This document shows, one piece after another, positions 30,191 to 43,671 of a stretch of DNA of 64,000 bases. The position numbers and the translations under genes are program-made. The stretch is from Deinococcus marmoris. Its GTDB lineage: Bacteria; Deinococcota; Deinococci; Deinococcales; Deinococcaceae. The notes beneath the pieces are model-generated. The model saw only the letters and a program-made list of their open reading frames with translations, had not been told where the DNA came from and ran no database searches. Within the stretch, counting starts at the first letter, position 1. Each line of letters opens with the position of its first letter. The DNA lies in the NCBI RefSeq assembly GCF_001949125.1, contig NZ_MSTI01000036.1:18048-82047 (forward strand). The letters are read 5' to 3'.

Positions 30191-31153
30191 TTATGGAATC
30201 AGGTAGGTGATGGCCAGGGTGGGCTTGTCGGTGGCGCTGTCGCCCGATCTCAGGTAAGCGATGTCGGCGTTGCCGTCCCCGTCGGTCAGCTTGGCGAAGC
30301 GCAGGCGGTACTGCGAGCGCACGCGGCTGTTGGTCCGGTCATCCTTGAGGGCGCTCAGGACAGACTTGGTGTAGTTGCCGAGAGTGGGGGTGCTGATGAT
30401 GTCGCCCTGGTTGCTGTACACCGTGGGATCGAAGTCGGTGGCGGTCAGTGAGGTGCCGTAATTCACATGATCCAGAATCAGGTCGCTGGCCCCCACATCC
30501 AGATCGGTATAAGGATTGCCAGCCACCACATACTGGTTGACGGTCAGGTTCGCGGCCAGAATGTTGGCGCTGGTCAGGGCGGCGGGCAGGCCAGCCAGGT
30601 CGAAGCTCAGATAGCTGCGGTAGGTGGCATTTCCAACCGAGGCGCTGTCGCCGATATACAGGGTGTCGTCGTTGGTCACCACCTCTCCGTCCGAACGCAC
30701 CCGCCCGTCCAGCGCTGGCGTGCTGTTGATCGTGGTGGTGAGCTGCTTGAAGGTCTTGAAGCTGCTGTTCGTGGCGGGCAGCGCGTTGCCCGCGAGGTCC
30801 GTGGCCGTGGTGCTGAGGCTGAAGCTGTATGTCTTCCCCAGAGCGGTGTAGGCGAGGTCCGCATTGGGATTGATGGTGAGCTGGGTGCCGTCGGCGTTCC
30901 AGCTAAAAGTCACACTCGCGGCGGGCAGATCGGTGGACTGGTAGGCCGCCTGCGTGGCCGCCTGATTCATCTTCTCACTGAAGGTCACCACGATATTGGC
31001 GTCCTTGGCAACCCCGGTGGCCCCGCTGGCAGGCGTGATCGATACAGTGGACGGCGGCGTGGTGTCCGGTGTGGGGGCGGGGGTGCCTCCGCCTCCGCAG
31101 GCGGCGAGGCTCAGGGCGGTGGTCAGCAGCAGGGCAATATTCAGTGGTTTCAT
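30191..31153 (-). CDS. lipoprotein with bacterial Ig-like (SbsA/Big-type) domain
   Basis: A 320-aa lipoprotein. The signal peptide and lipobox LSLAAC place Cys19 as the lipidated residue, followed by a Gly/Pro/Thr linker. An Ig-like domain (about residues 34-135: PPSTVSITPASGATGVAKDANIVVTFSE..., ATDLAGNALPA) matches the SbsA/Big_5 type. The remainder is beta-rich (RSYLSFDLAGLPA, ILAANLTVNQYV), resembling cell-surface beta-sandwich modules of the DNRLRE type. It is probably a surface adhesion or structural protein. ATG 31153 has a good AGGAGAAG Shine-Dalgarno. Confidence 0.82.
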   Translation of the reverse strand: MKPLNIALLLTTALSLAACGGGGTPAPTPDTTPPSTVSITPASGATGVAKDANIVVTFSEKMNQAATQAAYQSTDLPAASVTFSWNADGTQLTINPNADLAYTALGKTYSFSLSTTATDLAGNALPATNSSFKTFKQLTTTINSTPALDGRVRSDGEVVTNDDTLYIGDSASVGNATYRSYLSFDLAGLPAALTSANILAANLTVNQYVVAGNPYTDLDVGASDLILDHVNYGTSLTATDFDPTVYSNQGDIISTPTLGNYTKSVLSALKDDRTNSRVRSQYRLRFAKLTDGDGNADIAYLRSGDSATDKPTLAITYLIP

Positions 31154-31359
31154 GGTCTTCTCCTTCTGGGCGCAGGAAGCTCTGCCAACCGCTGGCCGAG
31201 TGCCTTTCCTTCGCATGACCACACCTTAAAAAACGCACCGTGACCAGACCATGATCAACCGTGATCAGGATGGACTTGCGCCATGATCGGCAGCCCACCA
31301 TGCCTTCCACGCATCCCCTTACGCCCGAAGGTCACGCCAGCCCGAGTAGACTGGACCGT

Positions 31360-32199
31360 ATGCCGTTTATCGTGGTTTCGGGTTTGTCGGGCAGTGGCAA
31401 GAGTACGGTTCTGCGCACGCTGGAGGACGCGGGCTTTTTCACCACCGACAACCTGCCGCCCGAGTTGTGGGGGGCCATGCACGATCTGGCCGAGGCTCGT
31501 GGTCTCAAGCGGGTGGCCATCAGCACCGACGCGCGCACCCGCGACTTTCTGGGGGCACTGGAATCCAGTTACGAACGTCTGTCGCGCCGCCGTGAGGACC
31601 TGCGGGTGCTGTTTCTGGAGGCCACGGCGGACGTGCTGCTCAAGCGTTACAACCTGACCCGCCGCGAACACCCGCTGGGCGACACCCTGCTGGTGGACTT
31701 TGCCCGCGAACGCGAACTGCTCGCGCCGCTGCGCTCGATTGCCGATACCGTGATCGACACCACCGACCTGAGCGCCAAGGAACTGTCCGAGCGGGTGCTG
31801 AAGCTGTATCGTCTGGAACGCGATTTTCACCTGCGGCTGGTGTCCTTCGGCTTCAAGCATTCGCCGCCGCGCGACGTGGATCTGGTGCTGGACGTTCGGA
31901 CCCTGCCCAATCCTTTCTACGACCCGGAACTGCGGCCCCGCACGGGTCTGGAAAAGGACGTGGCCGACTACGTGTTCCAGAACGAGGACGCGCAGGAGTT
32001 TTACGCCGAATTGCGCGGCTTCGTCCGCACCGCCGCCGAGCGGGCGCGGGCCAGCGGGCGGCATGGGTACACGGTGGGCATCGGCTGCACGGGCGGACAG
32101 CACCGCGCTGTGGCCGTGACGGACCGGCTGGCGGGTGACCTGAAAGACCTGAACGTGGAGGTGGCCGATCACCGCGACATGAAGCTGGAGGCGGGTTGA
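31360..32199 (+). CDS. rapZ: RapZ/YvcJ family nucleotide-binding protein
   Basis: A 279-aa P-loop protein of the RapZ/YvcJ (UPF0042) family. Walker A is [11 protein letters not shown] (residues 6-16), Walker B-like [10 protein letters not shown], and the C-terminal domain has [23 protein letters not shown] and [13 protein letters not shown]. In Enterobacteria RapZ is an RNA adaptor controlling glmS; in Bacillus YvcJ is a GTPase linked to competence. Start ATG 31360 has TAGACT (31347-31352) 7 nt upstream, so the upstream 33 codons are excluded. It is followed 15 nt later by yvcK, as in many bacteria. Confidence 0.95.
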   Translation: MPFIVVSGLSGSGKSTVLRTLEDAGFFTTDNLPPELWGAMHDLAEARGLKRVAISTDARTRDFLGALESSYERLSRRREDLRVLFLEATADVLLKRYNLTRREHPLGDTLLVDFARERELLAPLRSIADTVIDTTDLSAKELSERVLKLYRLERDFHLRLVSFGFKHSPPRDVDLVLDVRTLPNPFYDPELRPRTGLEKDVADYVFQNEDAQEFYAELRGFVRTAAERARASGRHGYTVGIGCTGGQHRAVAVTDRLAGDLKDLNVEVADHRDMKLEAG

Positions 32200-32214
32200 G
32201 ATGGGCGCACGGCG

Positions 32215-33627
<1,413 letters not shown>

Positions 33628-33715
33628 ACCCACCAGAGACCGCGCTGCACCAGAGGCGGCGCTGAACTAGAGGCGGACCGCATCCGCCGTCTCACCGCCT
33701 GTTACGCTGGGCGGC

Positions 33716-35005
33716 ATGACAGCGCTGCAAGACACGGCAACCAGCATCCGCGAGATGGGCGTGCGGGCAAAAGCGGCGGGCCGGGTGTTGCGTTCCCTGC
33801 CCACCGCGCGCAAGGTAGAGGCGCTGCGGGCCATCGCTGCCGAGCTGCGTGCCCGCGAAGACGGGATCGTGCGGGCCAACGCCCAGGATGTGCTGGCCGC
33901 GCAGGAAGCCGGTCTGCCCGAACACATGATCGCCCGCCTGCGCCTGGACGCTGCCGCGCTGAGAACGGTGGCCGCCGACGTGGAGGCCGTCTTGCGCCTG
34001 CCCGATCCGGTGGGGGAGACCACGGGGGCGCAGACCCAGCCCAGCGGCATTCAGGTTTCGCAACGGCGCGTGCCGCTGGGCGTGCTGGGCGTCATTTACG
34101 AGTCGCGCCCCAATGTGACCGTGGACGTGGCGGCGCTGGCCCTGATGAGCGGTAACGCAGTGATTCTGCGCGGCGGCAAGGAAACGATCCACAGCAACGC
34201 GGCGCTGGAAGGGGCGATTCGCGCGGCTCTGGAAGCCCAGAACCTCCCTGCCGACGCCGTGCAGGTCATCCACGATCCGGCCCGAGAGCGGATGCGCGAA
34301 TTGCTGCGGCTGGACGATCTGGTGGACGCCATCATCCCGCGCGGCGGGGCCGGGTTGCACCGCTACTGCGTGGAGAATGCCACCGTCCCCGTGATCGTGG
34401 GCGGCATCGGCGTGGTGCATATCTATCTGGATGCCAGCTTCACCCGTGACCCGCAGGACGTTCAGCGGGCTGCCGAGATCGTCGTGAATGCCAAGGTTCA
34501 GAAACCCAGCGCCTGCAACGCCTTGGACACGCTGCTGATTGACCGGCAAGCTTTGCCTGCCCTCCCCGACATTGCCCGCGCTTTACTGGAAAACGGCGTG
34601 GAAGTGCGCGCCGACGCCGAGGCGTGGGGCGCGTTGCAGGACGCGGGGATCGTGGTCACACCCGCTGACGCCGCCGACTACGGCACCGAATTCCTGGCCC
34701 TGACTGCCAGCCTGAAAGTCGTGTCTGGTCTGGAGGAAGCGCTGGACTTCATTGCCGCCCACGGCAACCACACCGATGTAATCCTGACGCGTGACACGGC
34801 GCAGGCCGAGCGCTTCGTTCAGGATGTGGACAGTGCCGCCGTGATCGTCAACGCCAGCCCCCGCTTCAACGACGGTGGGCAACTGGGTCTGGGCGCGGAA
34901 GTCGCCATCAGCACGCAGAAGCTGCACGCGCGCGGGCCGATGGGCCTTCGGGAACTGACGACGACGAAATGGGTGGTGGTGGGAGAGGGACAGATCAGGG
35001 GCTAG
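33716..35005 (+). CDS. proA: glutamate-5-semialdehyde dehydrogenase (gamma-glutamyl phosphate reductase)
   Basis: A 429-aa enzyme of the aldehyde dehydrogenase fold that reduces gamma-glutamyl phosphate to glutamate semialdehyde with NADPH, the second step of proline synthesis. Diagnostic stretches are [39 protein letters not shown], the catalytic Cys in [12 protein letters not shown], and [24 protein letters not shown] 33716 has TACGCT (33703-33708) 7 nt upstream, a leaderless start. proB is not adjacent. Confidence 0.97.
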   Translation: MTALQDTATSIREMGVRAKAAGRVLRSLPTARKVEALRAIAAELRAREDGIVRANAQDVLAAQEAGLPEHMIARLRLDAAALRTVAADVEAVLRLPDPVGETTGAQTQPSGIQVSQRRVPLGVLGVIYESRPNVTVDVAALALMSGNAVILRGGKETIHSNAALEGAIRAALEAQNLPADAVQVIHDPARERMRELLRLDDLVDAIIPRGGAGLHRYCVENATVPVIVGGIGVVHIYLDASFTRDPQDVQRAAEIVVNAKVQKPSACNALDTLLIDRQALPALPDIARALLENGVEVRADAEAWGALQDAGIVVTPADAADYGTEFLALTASLKVVSGLEEALDFIAAHGNHTDVILTRDTAQAERFVQDVDSAAVIVNASPRFNDGGQLGLGAEVAISTQKLHARGPMGLRELTTTKWVVVGEGQIRG

Positions 35006-35011
35006 ATCAGA

Positions 35012-35049
35012 AGAAGGGGGAAACAGTTTTGACGCTGCTTCCCCCTTCT
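35012..35049. terminator. convergent terminator hairpin between proA and dxs
   Basis: A perfect 11-bp stem AGAAGGGGGAA / TTCCCCCTTCT with a 16-nt loop, placed between the two converging stops. The T-tracts are weak. Confidence 0.7.
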
Positions 35050-35060
35050 CACCGATTGCT

Positions 35061-36970
<1,910 letters not shown>

Positions 36971-36971
<1 letters not shown>

Positions 36972-37648
36972 CAGCGCCCTCCCTTGAAGTTGCGTCCCAC
37001 CAGCAGTAAGCCTTCAGGTGTGCGGACCTCGCCCACATACGGCGTGAACCACAGTTGTTGCGTGGCTGGAAACAGGCCGCCCACGGTATCGCTGACCTGA
37101 CGGGTGACCACCCAGACCTCGAACTTTCCGGCGGGCGTGTCCTGCTGCCGCTGTTCCTGCACCGTGTAGCTGTAATTCAGCGTGCCCTGCGCCTGCACCT
37201 TGCCGTCGTCGCCGCTGATGGCGATATTGCTCACGCCCTGCCACGTCAGGCCCACCTTCCAGGCACTTTCTGCCGGGGATTCCAGCCACGGCGGGTCCAG
37301 TCGCACGTTCACGCCGGGTTTGCGGAGGCCCAGCAGTTTGACGCCGTCTGCCGAGAAGGTCCGGTACCAAGTCTGGTCCGCGCCGCGCCCGGTCAGTTGC
37401 AGCGCCTGCACGGTCTGCCCGGCATAGATGCTTGGCCCCAGCGCCCGCAGCACGTAGGGCACCGCCGAGGTCGGCTCACCTTCGGGCAGGTAGGACCACG
37501 CCAGCCCGGCCTGACTGGGGTAAAAGGACACCGTATTGACTGGCGTGCTGGTCTGCACCGTGGGGCCGGGGCCGCCCGTGGTGGGCGTGCAGGCGCTCAG
37601 GCCCAGCAGCAGGGCCGGAACGAGGGCGAGAAAGGGGGTGGGGCGCAT
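36971..37648 (-). CDS. lipoprotein of unknown function, coupled to dxs
   Basis: A 225-aa lipoprotein from ATG 37648, with TACTCT (37656-37661) 7 nt upstream; further upstream frame is not used. Signal peptide and lipobox LGLSAC (Cys20) are clear. The mature part is beta-rich, with repeated aromatic/Gly strands ([38 protein letters not shown]) like periplasmic beta-sandwich proteins. No family is named. Its stop overlaps the dxs start, so it shares the dxs transcript; a functional link to isoprenoid synthesis is not evident. Confidence 0.82.
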
Positions 37649-37800
37649 ATTCCCCAGAGTAACGTGATGCATTGACCGCATTCTGTCAGTTAAGAGCAAG
37701 TCACGCGTCCTGCTTTTGGGGGATAAGGAGGATAGAGGGCGTGTGGGAGGGCATGGAGGGGGGATTTATAAGGGTGGGTTTATGGATTTGGACGAGGCGG

Positions 37801-39408
37801 TTAGATTTTGTTGCTCTTTTGCAAATTGCAGCGCCGACACAGCAGCTGAAGATTGTTCTCGGTACTCGCTCCGCCCAAACTGTGGGGGATGACGTGATCG
37901 TATTCCAGATAGTTGTTGTCCCCGCACTCTACGCATTTCCCCTGATCCCTCTGCCACACAGCGATTTTGACGTTCTGTGGAATGCTGCGGCTTGCCCGTT
38001 CAGTCTGCGGCATCAGCAAGAGCCGCTTATGCAGCCGCACTAAAGCGTCCAGAGTGGCGCTGAGAATCAGGGGTTTGGTGACGTGGTGATAGGTGCCGCT
38101 GCCCTTCTTGACCGACAGTTCGAGATTCACGCCATCCGAGCGTTCCTCAATCCGAAGAATTTTGCCGTACTGCACGTTCCAGCCGCCCTCGCCCGCACCG
38201 CCGATGAAATAAATCTGACGATTGGTCACCACCATGCGTCCAACGATGTCGCGGCTGCGGGTGGCGGTGACATGCCGGAAGGTGGCGGGCACTTCCAGAT
38301 GGGCCACTTCGCCCGCATCCAGAAGAACCGTCGTCTGAATTGCTAGCAGGTGGCCTTCGCGGATGCTGGTGGCGGCCCGCAAATCCACGAGTTCGTTCTG
38401 GAGGGGAGCCAGCAGGCCCGGTGGAATGCGGAGCAGACGCGCCAGCTCTCCGAAATCGCTCTCTTCCTGCAAGCTGATCATGCCGTCCGAGTAGGCGATG
38501 GTCAGTGTCCGCTCAAGCAGGCGCAACGCATCGGTTCTCACAAAATCAAGGGCCGTTTTGGCATCCAGTTCTTCCCGCAAAACGGTCTGCTGTAAGTCCT
38601 GCCATTCATGATGTTCTATGACGCCGTCCGCGCAGGCTGCCAGAAAGCGTGTGCGGAAACGCCCCAGCGCCTCCTGAGCCTTATGGGCGCACTCGCGGCA
38701 CAGGCCCTCGCTGTTCAGCTTGAGCGGCGCGAAGAGACTTCCCCGCTTGCCGCAGTTCTGGCAGGCGCGGGCATCAGCGGCGGGACGTGGCGGGGCCGAT
38801 TGCAGGGGTTCCCAGGCAGCAAGCAGCGGCGTGGAAGATTTGTCGGGTGTCTGACTTGCCTTGTGATCAGGCTGCGGAAGAGGCGTTTCTTCCTGACCCA
38901 CAACCTCACCACCCATCGACTCCAATAACGCTTGCAAACCACCGGAAAAGCCCTGGCCCACGCCCGTGACCCGCCACTTTCCCTGATGGCGGTAGACCTC
39001 CAGCAGAATCAGCGCCCGCTCGCCCTGAAACATCTGCCCTTCCACATTGAAATGCACACTGTCCCCGCGCTCATCCATCAGGCTGGCCGTGCCACGCCGG
39101 AGGGCGGAAAACGGCTGCTCATCGGTGGTGGCTACGAGAACGAGGCGATGTATGCCAAGTGGCAACCGCACCAGATCAACCTGAAACGAATGCTCTGAGG
39201 GGTTGAGTGTGATGGCCTGTTCAGGACTGGCTGTCTGGTTGTAAAAGATGAAATAGCGATCATCCGTCAGTTGCCGGGATTCGTTCAGGCCAAATACGCT
39301 GAGATCAGCGGTTTCCATGCCGGGCAAATGCGCCCGCAGGGTGAGCTGCGGCTGGGCAGTCAGTCCGTCGAGTGTGAGCCTTTGCCCGCGCTGAAGCTGC
39401 TGGATCAT
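37801..39408 (-). CDS. TerD - zinc ribbon - TerB-like - PH/GRAM-like - HNH nuclease fusion protein
   Basis: A 535-aa multidomain protein. Domains: TerD (residues about 1-170: QLQRGQRLTLDGL, ADLSVFGLNESRQLTDDRYFIFYNQ, VDLVRLPLGIHRLVLVAT); a linker; a zinc ribbon (C216, C219, C237, C240); a TerB-like helical domain (about 245-340: AACADGVIEHHEWQDL, AYSDGMISLQEE); a PH/GRAM-like beta domain (about 350-460: VVTNRQIYFIGG); and an HNH endonuclease (474-535) with C492/C495, DH504-505, N518 and C524/C527. TerD-nuclease fusions are known parts of Ter stress/defence systems. It is a single gene with TAGAGT (39415-39420) 6 nt upstream, flanked by a terminator. Function is inferred. Confidence 0.85.
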   Translation of the reverse strand: MIQQLQRGQRLTLDGLTAQPQLTLRAHLPGMETADLSVFGLNESRQLTDDRYFIFYNQTASPEQAITLNPSEHSFQVDLVRLPLGIHRLVLVATTDEQPFSALRRGTASLMDERGDSVHFNVEGQMFQGERALILLEVYRHQGKWRVTGVGQGFSGGLQALLESMGGEVVGQEETPLPQPDHKASQTPDKSSTPLLAAWEPLQSAPPRPAADARACQNCGKRGSLFAPLKLNSEGLCRECAHKAQEALGRFRTRFLAACADGVIEHHEWQDLQQTVLREELDAKTALDFVRTDALRLLERTLTIAYSDGMISLQEESDFGELARLLRIPPGLLAPLQNELVDLRAATSIREGHLLAIQTTVLLDAGEVAHLEVPATFRHVTATRSRDIVGRMVVTNRQIYFIGGAGEGGWNVQYGKILRIEERSDGVNLELSVKKGSGTYHHVTKPLILSATLDALVRLHKRLLLMPQTERASRSIPQNVKIAVWQRDQGKCVECGDNNYLEYDHVIPHSLGGASTENNLQLLCRRCNLQKSNKI

Positions 39409-39456
39409 CTGTGGACTCTAGCGTGAAGGTTGACCGACACGCCAAATTCTTAAAAT

Positions 39457-39493
39457 AAGGGGCCGCTGGCATCAAGCCCCGGCCCCTTTTTTT
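39457..39493. terminator. terminator of lipB-lipA
   Basis: AAGGGGCCG (39457-39465) pairs with CGGCCCCTT (39480-39488). A run of seven T follows on the plus strand and TTATTTTA on the minus strand. It insulates the TerD-HNH gene from lipA. Confidence 0.8.
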
Positions 39494-39503
39494 CCTGCCC
39501 CGC

Positions 39504-40505
<1,002 letters not shown>

Positions 40506-40506
40506 A

Positions 40507-41223
40507 TCAGCTCCCCGCCCCGGCAAGTTCCGGCAGCGTCCAGTCGTAGGTTTCAAAGGTGGTGGTAAAGGCGTCGGAAAGTGCTTTGCGTGCCGCGTTC
40601 ATATCCGGGCCGTGGCCCAGACCGCGCAACCCGTACTCGCGTTCCACGCTGGTCATCTGCGTGCCGCTCAGGCCACACGGCACGATCAACTCGAAGTGCT
40701 GGAGGTTGGTGGTCACGTTCAGGGCCAGCCCGTGCAGCGCCACGTTCTTCTGCACCGCCACCCCAAAGGAGGCGATCTTCTGATCGTAACTCAGGCCGTT
40801 GACCTTGCGTGGATCGACGTAGACGCCCGCGTAGCCGGGATTGGGGCGGGCGTCTGGGAGGCCCATCGTGTTCAGCGCCGCGATGGTGGCGGCTTCCAGC
40901 AGGCGCAGGAAATCCTGCACGCGCCGTCCCACCGGGAAGATCGCGTAGGCCACCAGTTGCCCGGGGCCGTGGTAGGTCACGTCGCCGCCGCGCTCGACTT
41001 CCAGCACCTCGATACCCTGCGCTTCCAGATACTCGCGCGTCACGATGATGTTGCTGCCCTCACGCGCCTTGCGGCCCAGCGTCAGCACGGGCGGATGTTC
41101 CACCAGCAGCAGCGCGGGTCTGCCCCCTGCCGCCACCCGCGCGTGGTGTTCTTTCTGCAAGGCCCAGGCGTCGCGGTACGGCACGCGGCCCAGGTCTATG
41201 GTGTCGAATGTGGGGGCCTTCAT
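40507..41223 (-). CDS. lipB: lipoyl(octanoyl) transferase
   Basis: A 238-aa enzyme moving the octanoyl group from ACP to lipoyl domains. Key residues: catalytic Cys in [13 protein letters not shown] and Lys in [13 protein letters not shown]; also [19 protein letters not shown], the family signature. ATG 41223 has TACAAT 7 nt upstream on the minus strand, a leaderless start. It is first in the lipB-lipA operon, with one base separating it from lipA. Confidence 0.96.
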   Translation of the reverse strand: MKAPTFDTIDLGRVPYRDAWALQKEHHARVAAGGRPALLLVEHPPVLTLGRKAREGSNIIVTREYLEAQGIEVLEVERGGDVTYHGPGQLVAYAIFPVGRRVQDFLRLLEAATIAALNTMGLPDARPNPGYAGVYVDPRKVNGLSYDQKIASFGVAVQKNVALHGLALNVTTNLQHFELIVPCGLSGTQMTSVEREYGLRGLGHGPDMNAARKALSDAFTTTFETYDWTLPELAGAGS

Positions 41224-41375
41224 ACCCAGAATTGTACGCCCGGCCTTTCCACATTCACCGTGTCCTGCGCCAAATTGCGGCTGACATTCACCAGACTTCG
41301 TGGTCAATCTGCGCCGTCAGGCTGGTTGGGCTGGCCTGCGGGGTGTCCGGCCTGTCAGGACGTAAAATTTGAGGT

Positions 41376-41903
41376 ATGCCTGAACTCTCTGTGCCTTCCC
41401 CCCAGTTCCGCGAAAGTTTTCTACAGGCCGTCCGCGAGATGCAGGCCGAGGGTGGTGGCGGCCTTGCCAGCTCGCGCGACTGGGACGTTGTGGAAATTGC
41501 CGCTGACTTCGACGCCTTCCTCAAGCAGTTGCGCCGTCTGGAGCCGCCTGCCGAATTGCCGGAGGGCTGGGTCCACGCCAGCGAATTCTGGCTGATAGAG
41601 GGCGACGCGTATCTCGGACGCTCCAGCCTGCGCCACACCCTCACCCCACGCCTGCGCGAATTTGGCGGCCATATCGGCTACGAAATTCGCCCCTCTGCGC
41701 AGCGGCAGGGCCACGGCAAGACATTGCTGCGCCTGACGCTGGAGCGGGCGCGTGGGCTGGGCCTGGACCGGGTTTTGATCACCTGCGACACCGATAACCT
41801 CGGCTCACGCGGCGTGATCGAGGGCAACGGCGGCGTGCTGGAGGGAGAATTCGTGCTGGACTCCCATCCAAAGCCGACACGGCGCTACTGGATCGCGCTC
41901 TAG
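41376..41903 (+). CDS. GNAT family acetyltransferase
   Basis: A 175-aa GNAT protein. The N-terminal half (REMQAEGGGGLASSRDW, EFWLIEGDAYLGRSSLRH) and the C-terminal acetyl-CoA site (GYEIRPSAQRQGHGKTLL, with the Q-x-x-G-x-G loop) are characteristic of the group with predicted ribosomal-protein or small-molecule acetylation. The substrate is unknown. ATG 41376 has TAAAAT (7 nt upstream), a leaderless start. Its stop TAG shares a CTAG palindrome with the stop of the converging gene at 41900. Confidence 0.9.
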   Translation: MPELSVPSPQFRESFLQAVREMQAEGGGGLASSRDWDVVEIAADFDAFLKQLRRLEPPAELPEGWVHASEFWLIEGDAYLGRSSLRHTLTPRLREFGGHIGYEIRPSAQRQGHGKTLLRLTLERARGLGLDRVLITCDTDNLGSRGVIEGNGGVLEGEFVLDSHPKPTRRYWIAL

Positions 41904-42742
41904 GAAGGCTCTGTCTGTTCTTTCGGCACGTCTTTCTGCACCTCATCTTTCTGTAACTCGTCTTTCTGTAACTCGTCGGCCCTGTCCTGCATGTCGTGGG
42001 CCAGCCGGTTCAGGGCCTGGGCCTGTTCTTCCCCGGACGCGCCGGTCCTGCCCATGTTCTCTGCCACAGCCCCGCCGATCTGGGTCAGGGCGTCCACCTG
42101 TTCGGGCGCGGCGTCATCCAGTTCGCCGATGCGCTCGACGATGTCCGCGCCTGCCTCAGCCAGCGCATTGGCCTCGTGGGCGGCGCTGAAGCGCTGAATC
42201 TCGTCGATGCGGCGCTGGTGTTCGTTCAGCACCTCCTCAAGCTGTCCGGCCTGTTCCAGCGTCTGCGCCTGCGCCCGCGCCGCGTCCATGATGGCGCTCA
42301 GCGCGCCCAACTGCTCGCCCACCCGCCGCTGGATCAGCCTGAGCCTGGATACGTTCAGCTCGTCCACCGGGGTCCGTGCCACGTCTTCCAGGGCCAGACT
42401 CATCATCTGTTCCAGGGCCTGCGCCGCCGTGATCTGTTCCTGGCTGCTCTGCACGATTTCCAGTAGCGCCTGGGTCTGCCCGCCGCGCTCGTGGGGGGTG
42501 GCCCCCAGCGGCAGCGTGCGGATCTGCTCGGTGGTCAGGTGGATGACCTCGCGCAGCGCGTCGGTGGCCGCCAGCCCCTGCTGCCCGGTGCGGATGATGT
42601 CTTCCAGGGTGCTGCTCTGCGCCCAGCCCGCCGCGCCGACATGCTCTCGGGCGCGCACCTCCGAGACCCGGCGGCGCTGGCTGTGGGTGGCCTGCCGGGC
42701 GTCGGCCAGCAATCCGTCGCGCTTTTCCTGACCTGTATTCAT
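41900..42742 (-). CDS. hypothetical coiled-coil protein
   Basis: A 280-aa helical protein with heptad-like stretches throughout (TQALLEIVQSSQEQITAAQALEQMM, AQAQTLEQAGQLEEVLNEHQRRIDE), so mostly coiled coil. There is no signal peptide or TM helix. The C-terminus carries an imperfect acidic/basic repeat, DELQKDELQKDEVQKDV. No family is recognised. Its stop lies inside the same CTAG as the convergent GNAT stop. No -10 box or good Shine-Dalgarno was seen at the ATG, so the start is less certain. Confidence 0.7.
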   Translation of the reverse strand: MNTGQEKRDGLLADARQATHSQRRRVSEVRAREHVGAAGWAQSSTLEDIIRTGQQGLAATDALREVIHLTTEQIRTLPLGATPHERGGQTQALLEIVQSSQEQITAAQALEQMMSLALEDVARTPVDELNVSRLRLIQRRVGEQLGALSAIMDAARAQAQTLEQAGQLEEVLNEHQRRIDEIQRFSAAHEANALAEAGADIVERIGELDDAAPEQVDALTQIGGAVAENMGRTGASGEEQAQALNRLAHDMQDRADELQKDELQKDEVQKDVPKEQTEPS

Positions 42743-42861
42743 GGCTGGACCGGCCCCGGACGCGCCGTGCTGCCCCGGAAACAGGGCTTAAAAGTTGCAA
42801 TGTGGCTCACACTCCGTATCCTCGTCTGTTTCAGCCCCAGCGAAGGTGAGCCGCACACCGC

Positions 42862-42891
42862 TTGCCGACCCTGGCTGGCGTCGCGTATACT
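42862..42891 (+). promoter_or_regulatory. rplS promoter
   Basis: TTGCCG (42862-42867) and TATACT (42886-42891), 18-bp spacer. It gives a leader of about 119 nt containing CGGCTG/CAGCCG and a CCAG(T)CCC..GGGCTGG hairpin near 42957-42981, before the AAAGGAG at 43004-43010. Autoregulation by L19 is possible but unproven. Confidence 0.55.
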
Positions 42892-43016
42892 CCCAAGGCC
42901 CGGCCCGGCTGTCAGCGTGCAGCCGCGCCCGCATCTGGTGAAAGAACGTCTCTGCCAGTCCCCTTTTTTCAAGAGGGCTGGACAGTGGGGCGGTCCGCTG
43001 ACCAAAGGAGCCAAGC

Positions 43017-43529
43017 ATGAGCAATATCAAAGTGAACCGTGGCGCGATCCTGCGCGCCGTCGAACAGCCGCACATCAAGACCGACCACCCCGAGTTCCGC
43101 CCCGGCGATACCGTGCGCGTGGAAACCAAAGTGGTGGAAGGCAACCGCACCCGCAACCAGGCGTTTGAAGGCGTGGTCATCGCCCTGAACGGCTCGGGCA
43201 GCCGCAAGAGCTTCACCGTCCGCAAGATCTCCTTCGGTGAAGGTGTGGAGCGCGTGTTTCCCTTCAGCAGCCCGTTGCTGGCCAAGGTCACCGTGCTGGA
43301 GCGCGGCAAGGTCCGCCGCGCCAAGCTGTACTACCTGCGCGATCTGCGCGGCAAGGCTGCCCGTATCAAGAGCGACCGCAGCCGCGTGATGAAGGACGCC
43401 GAGATCAGCAAGGCCGCCAGGGTCAGCAAGCAGGCTGCCGATCAGGCCGCCTCCGCCCAGGCTGCCGAGGCCGCTGCTGCCCAGGCCGCCGCGCCCGCCG
43501 AAGCTGCCCCCGAAACCCAGGGCGAATAA
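43017..43529 (+). CDS. rplS: 50S ribosomal protein L19 with Ala-rich C-terminal tail
   Basis: A 170-aa L19. Residues 1-115 are the conserved L19 fold at the 30S-50S interface ([62 protein letters not shown]). The remaining ~55 residues are an Ala/Gln/Glu-rich helical extension ([17 protein letters not shown]...), longer than in E. coli (115 aa) but similar to the extended L19 of Deinococcus. Strong AAAGGAG before ATG 43017. It has its own promoter and a long structured leader, and a terminator immediately downstream, so it is monocistronic and not linked to trmD or rpsP here. Confidence 0.97.
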   Translation: MSNIKVNRGAILRAVEQPHIKTDHPEFRPGDTVRVETKVVEGNRTRNQAFEGVVIALNGSGSRKSFTVRKISFGEGVERVFPFSSPLLAKVTVLERGKVRRAKLYYLRDLRGKAARIKSDRSRVMKDAEISKAARVSKQAADQAASAQAAEAAAAQAAAPAEAAPETQGE

Positions 43530-43547
43530 ACCCCGGAGTTCAGGATA

Positions 43548-43583
43548 AGCCGTCCGCTCTTTGTGGTGGGCGGCTTTTTTCGT
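43548..43583 (+). terminator. rplS terminator
   Basis: AAGCCGTCC with GGGCGGCTT (9 bp, one G-T) then a run of six T. Confidence 0.85.
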
Positions 43584-43602
43584 GGCCTGGCGTTCAGGTC
43601 TG

Positions 43603-43640
43603 CGTGAGGGTCAGGGCCAGTACGCGCTGACCCTCACGCC
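43603..43640 (-). terminator. hairpin downstream of the subtilase lipoprotein
   Basis: A perfect 13-bp stem GCGTGAGGGTCAG / CTGACCCTCACGC, 12-nt loop, 31 nt after the peptidase stop. The T-tract is weak. Confidence 0.6.
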
Positions 43641-43671
43641 TTTGCGAGTGCCAAAGGAGTGTTGAGCAGCT

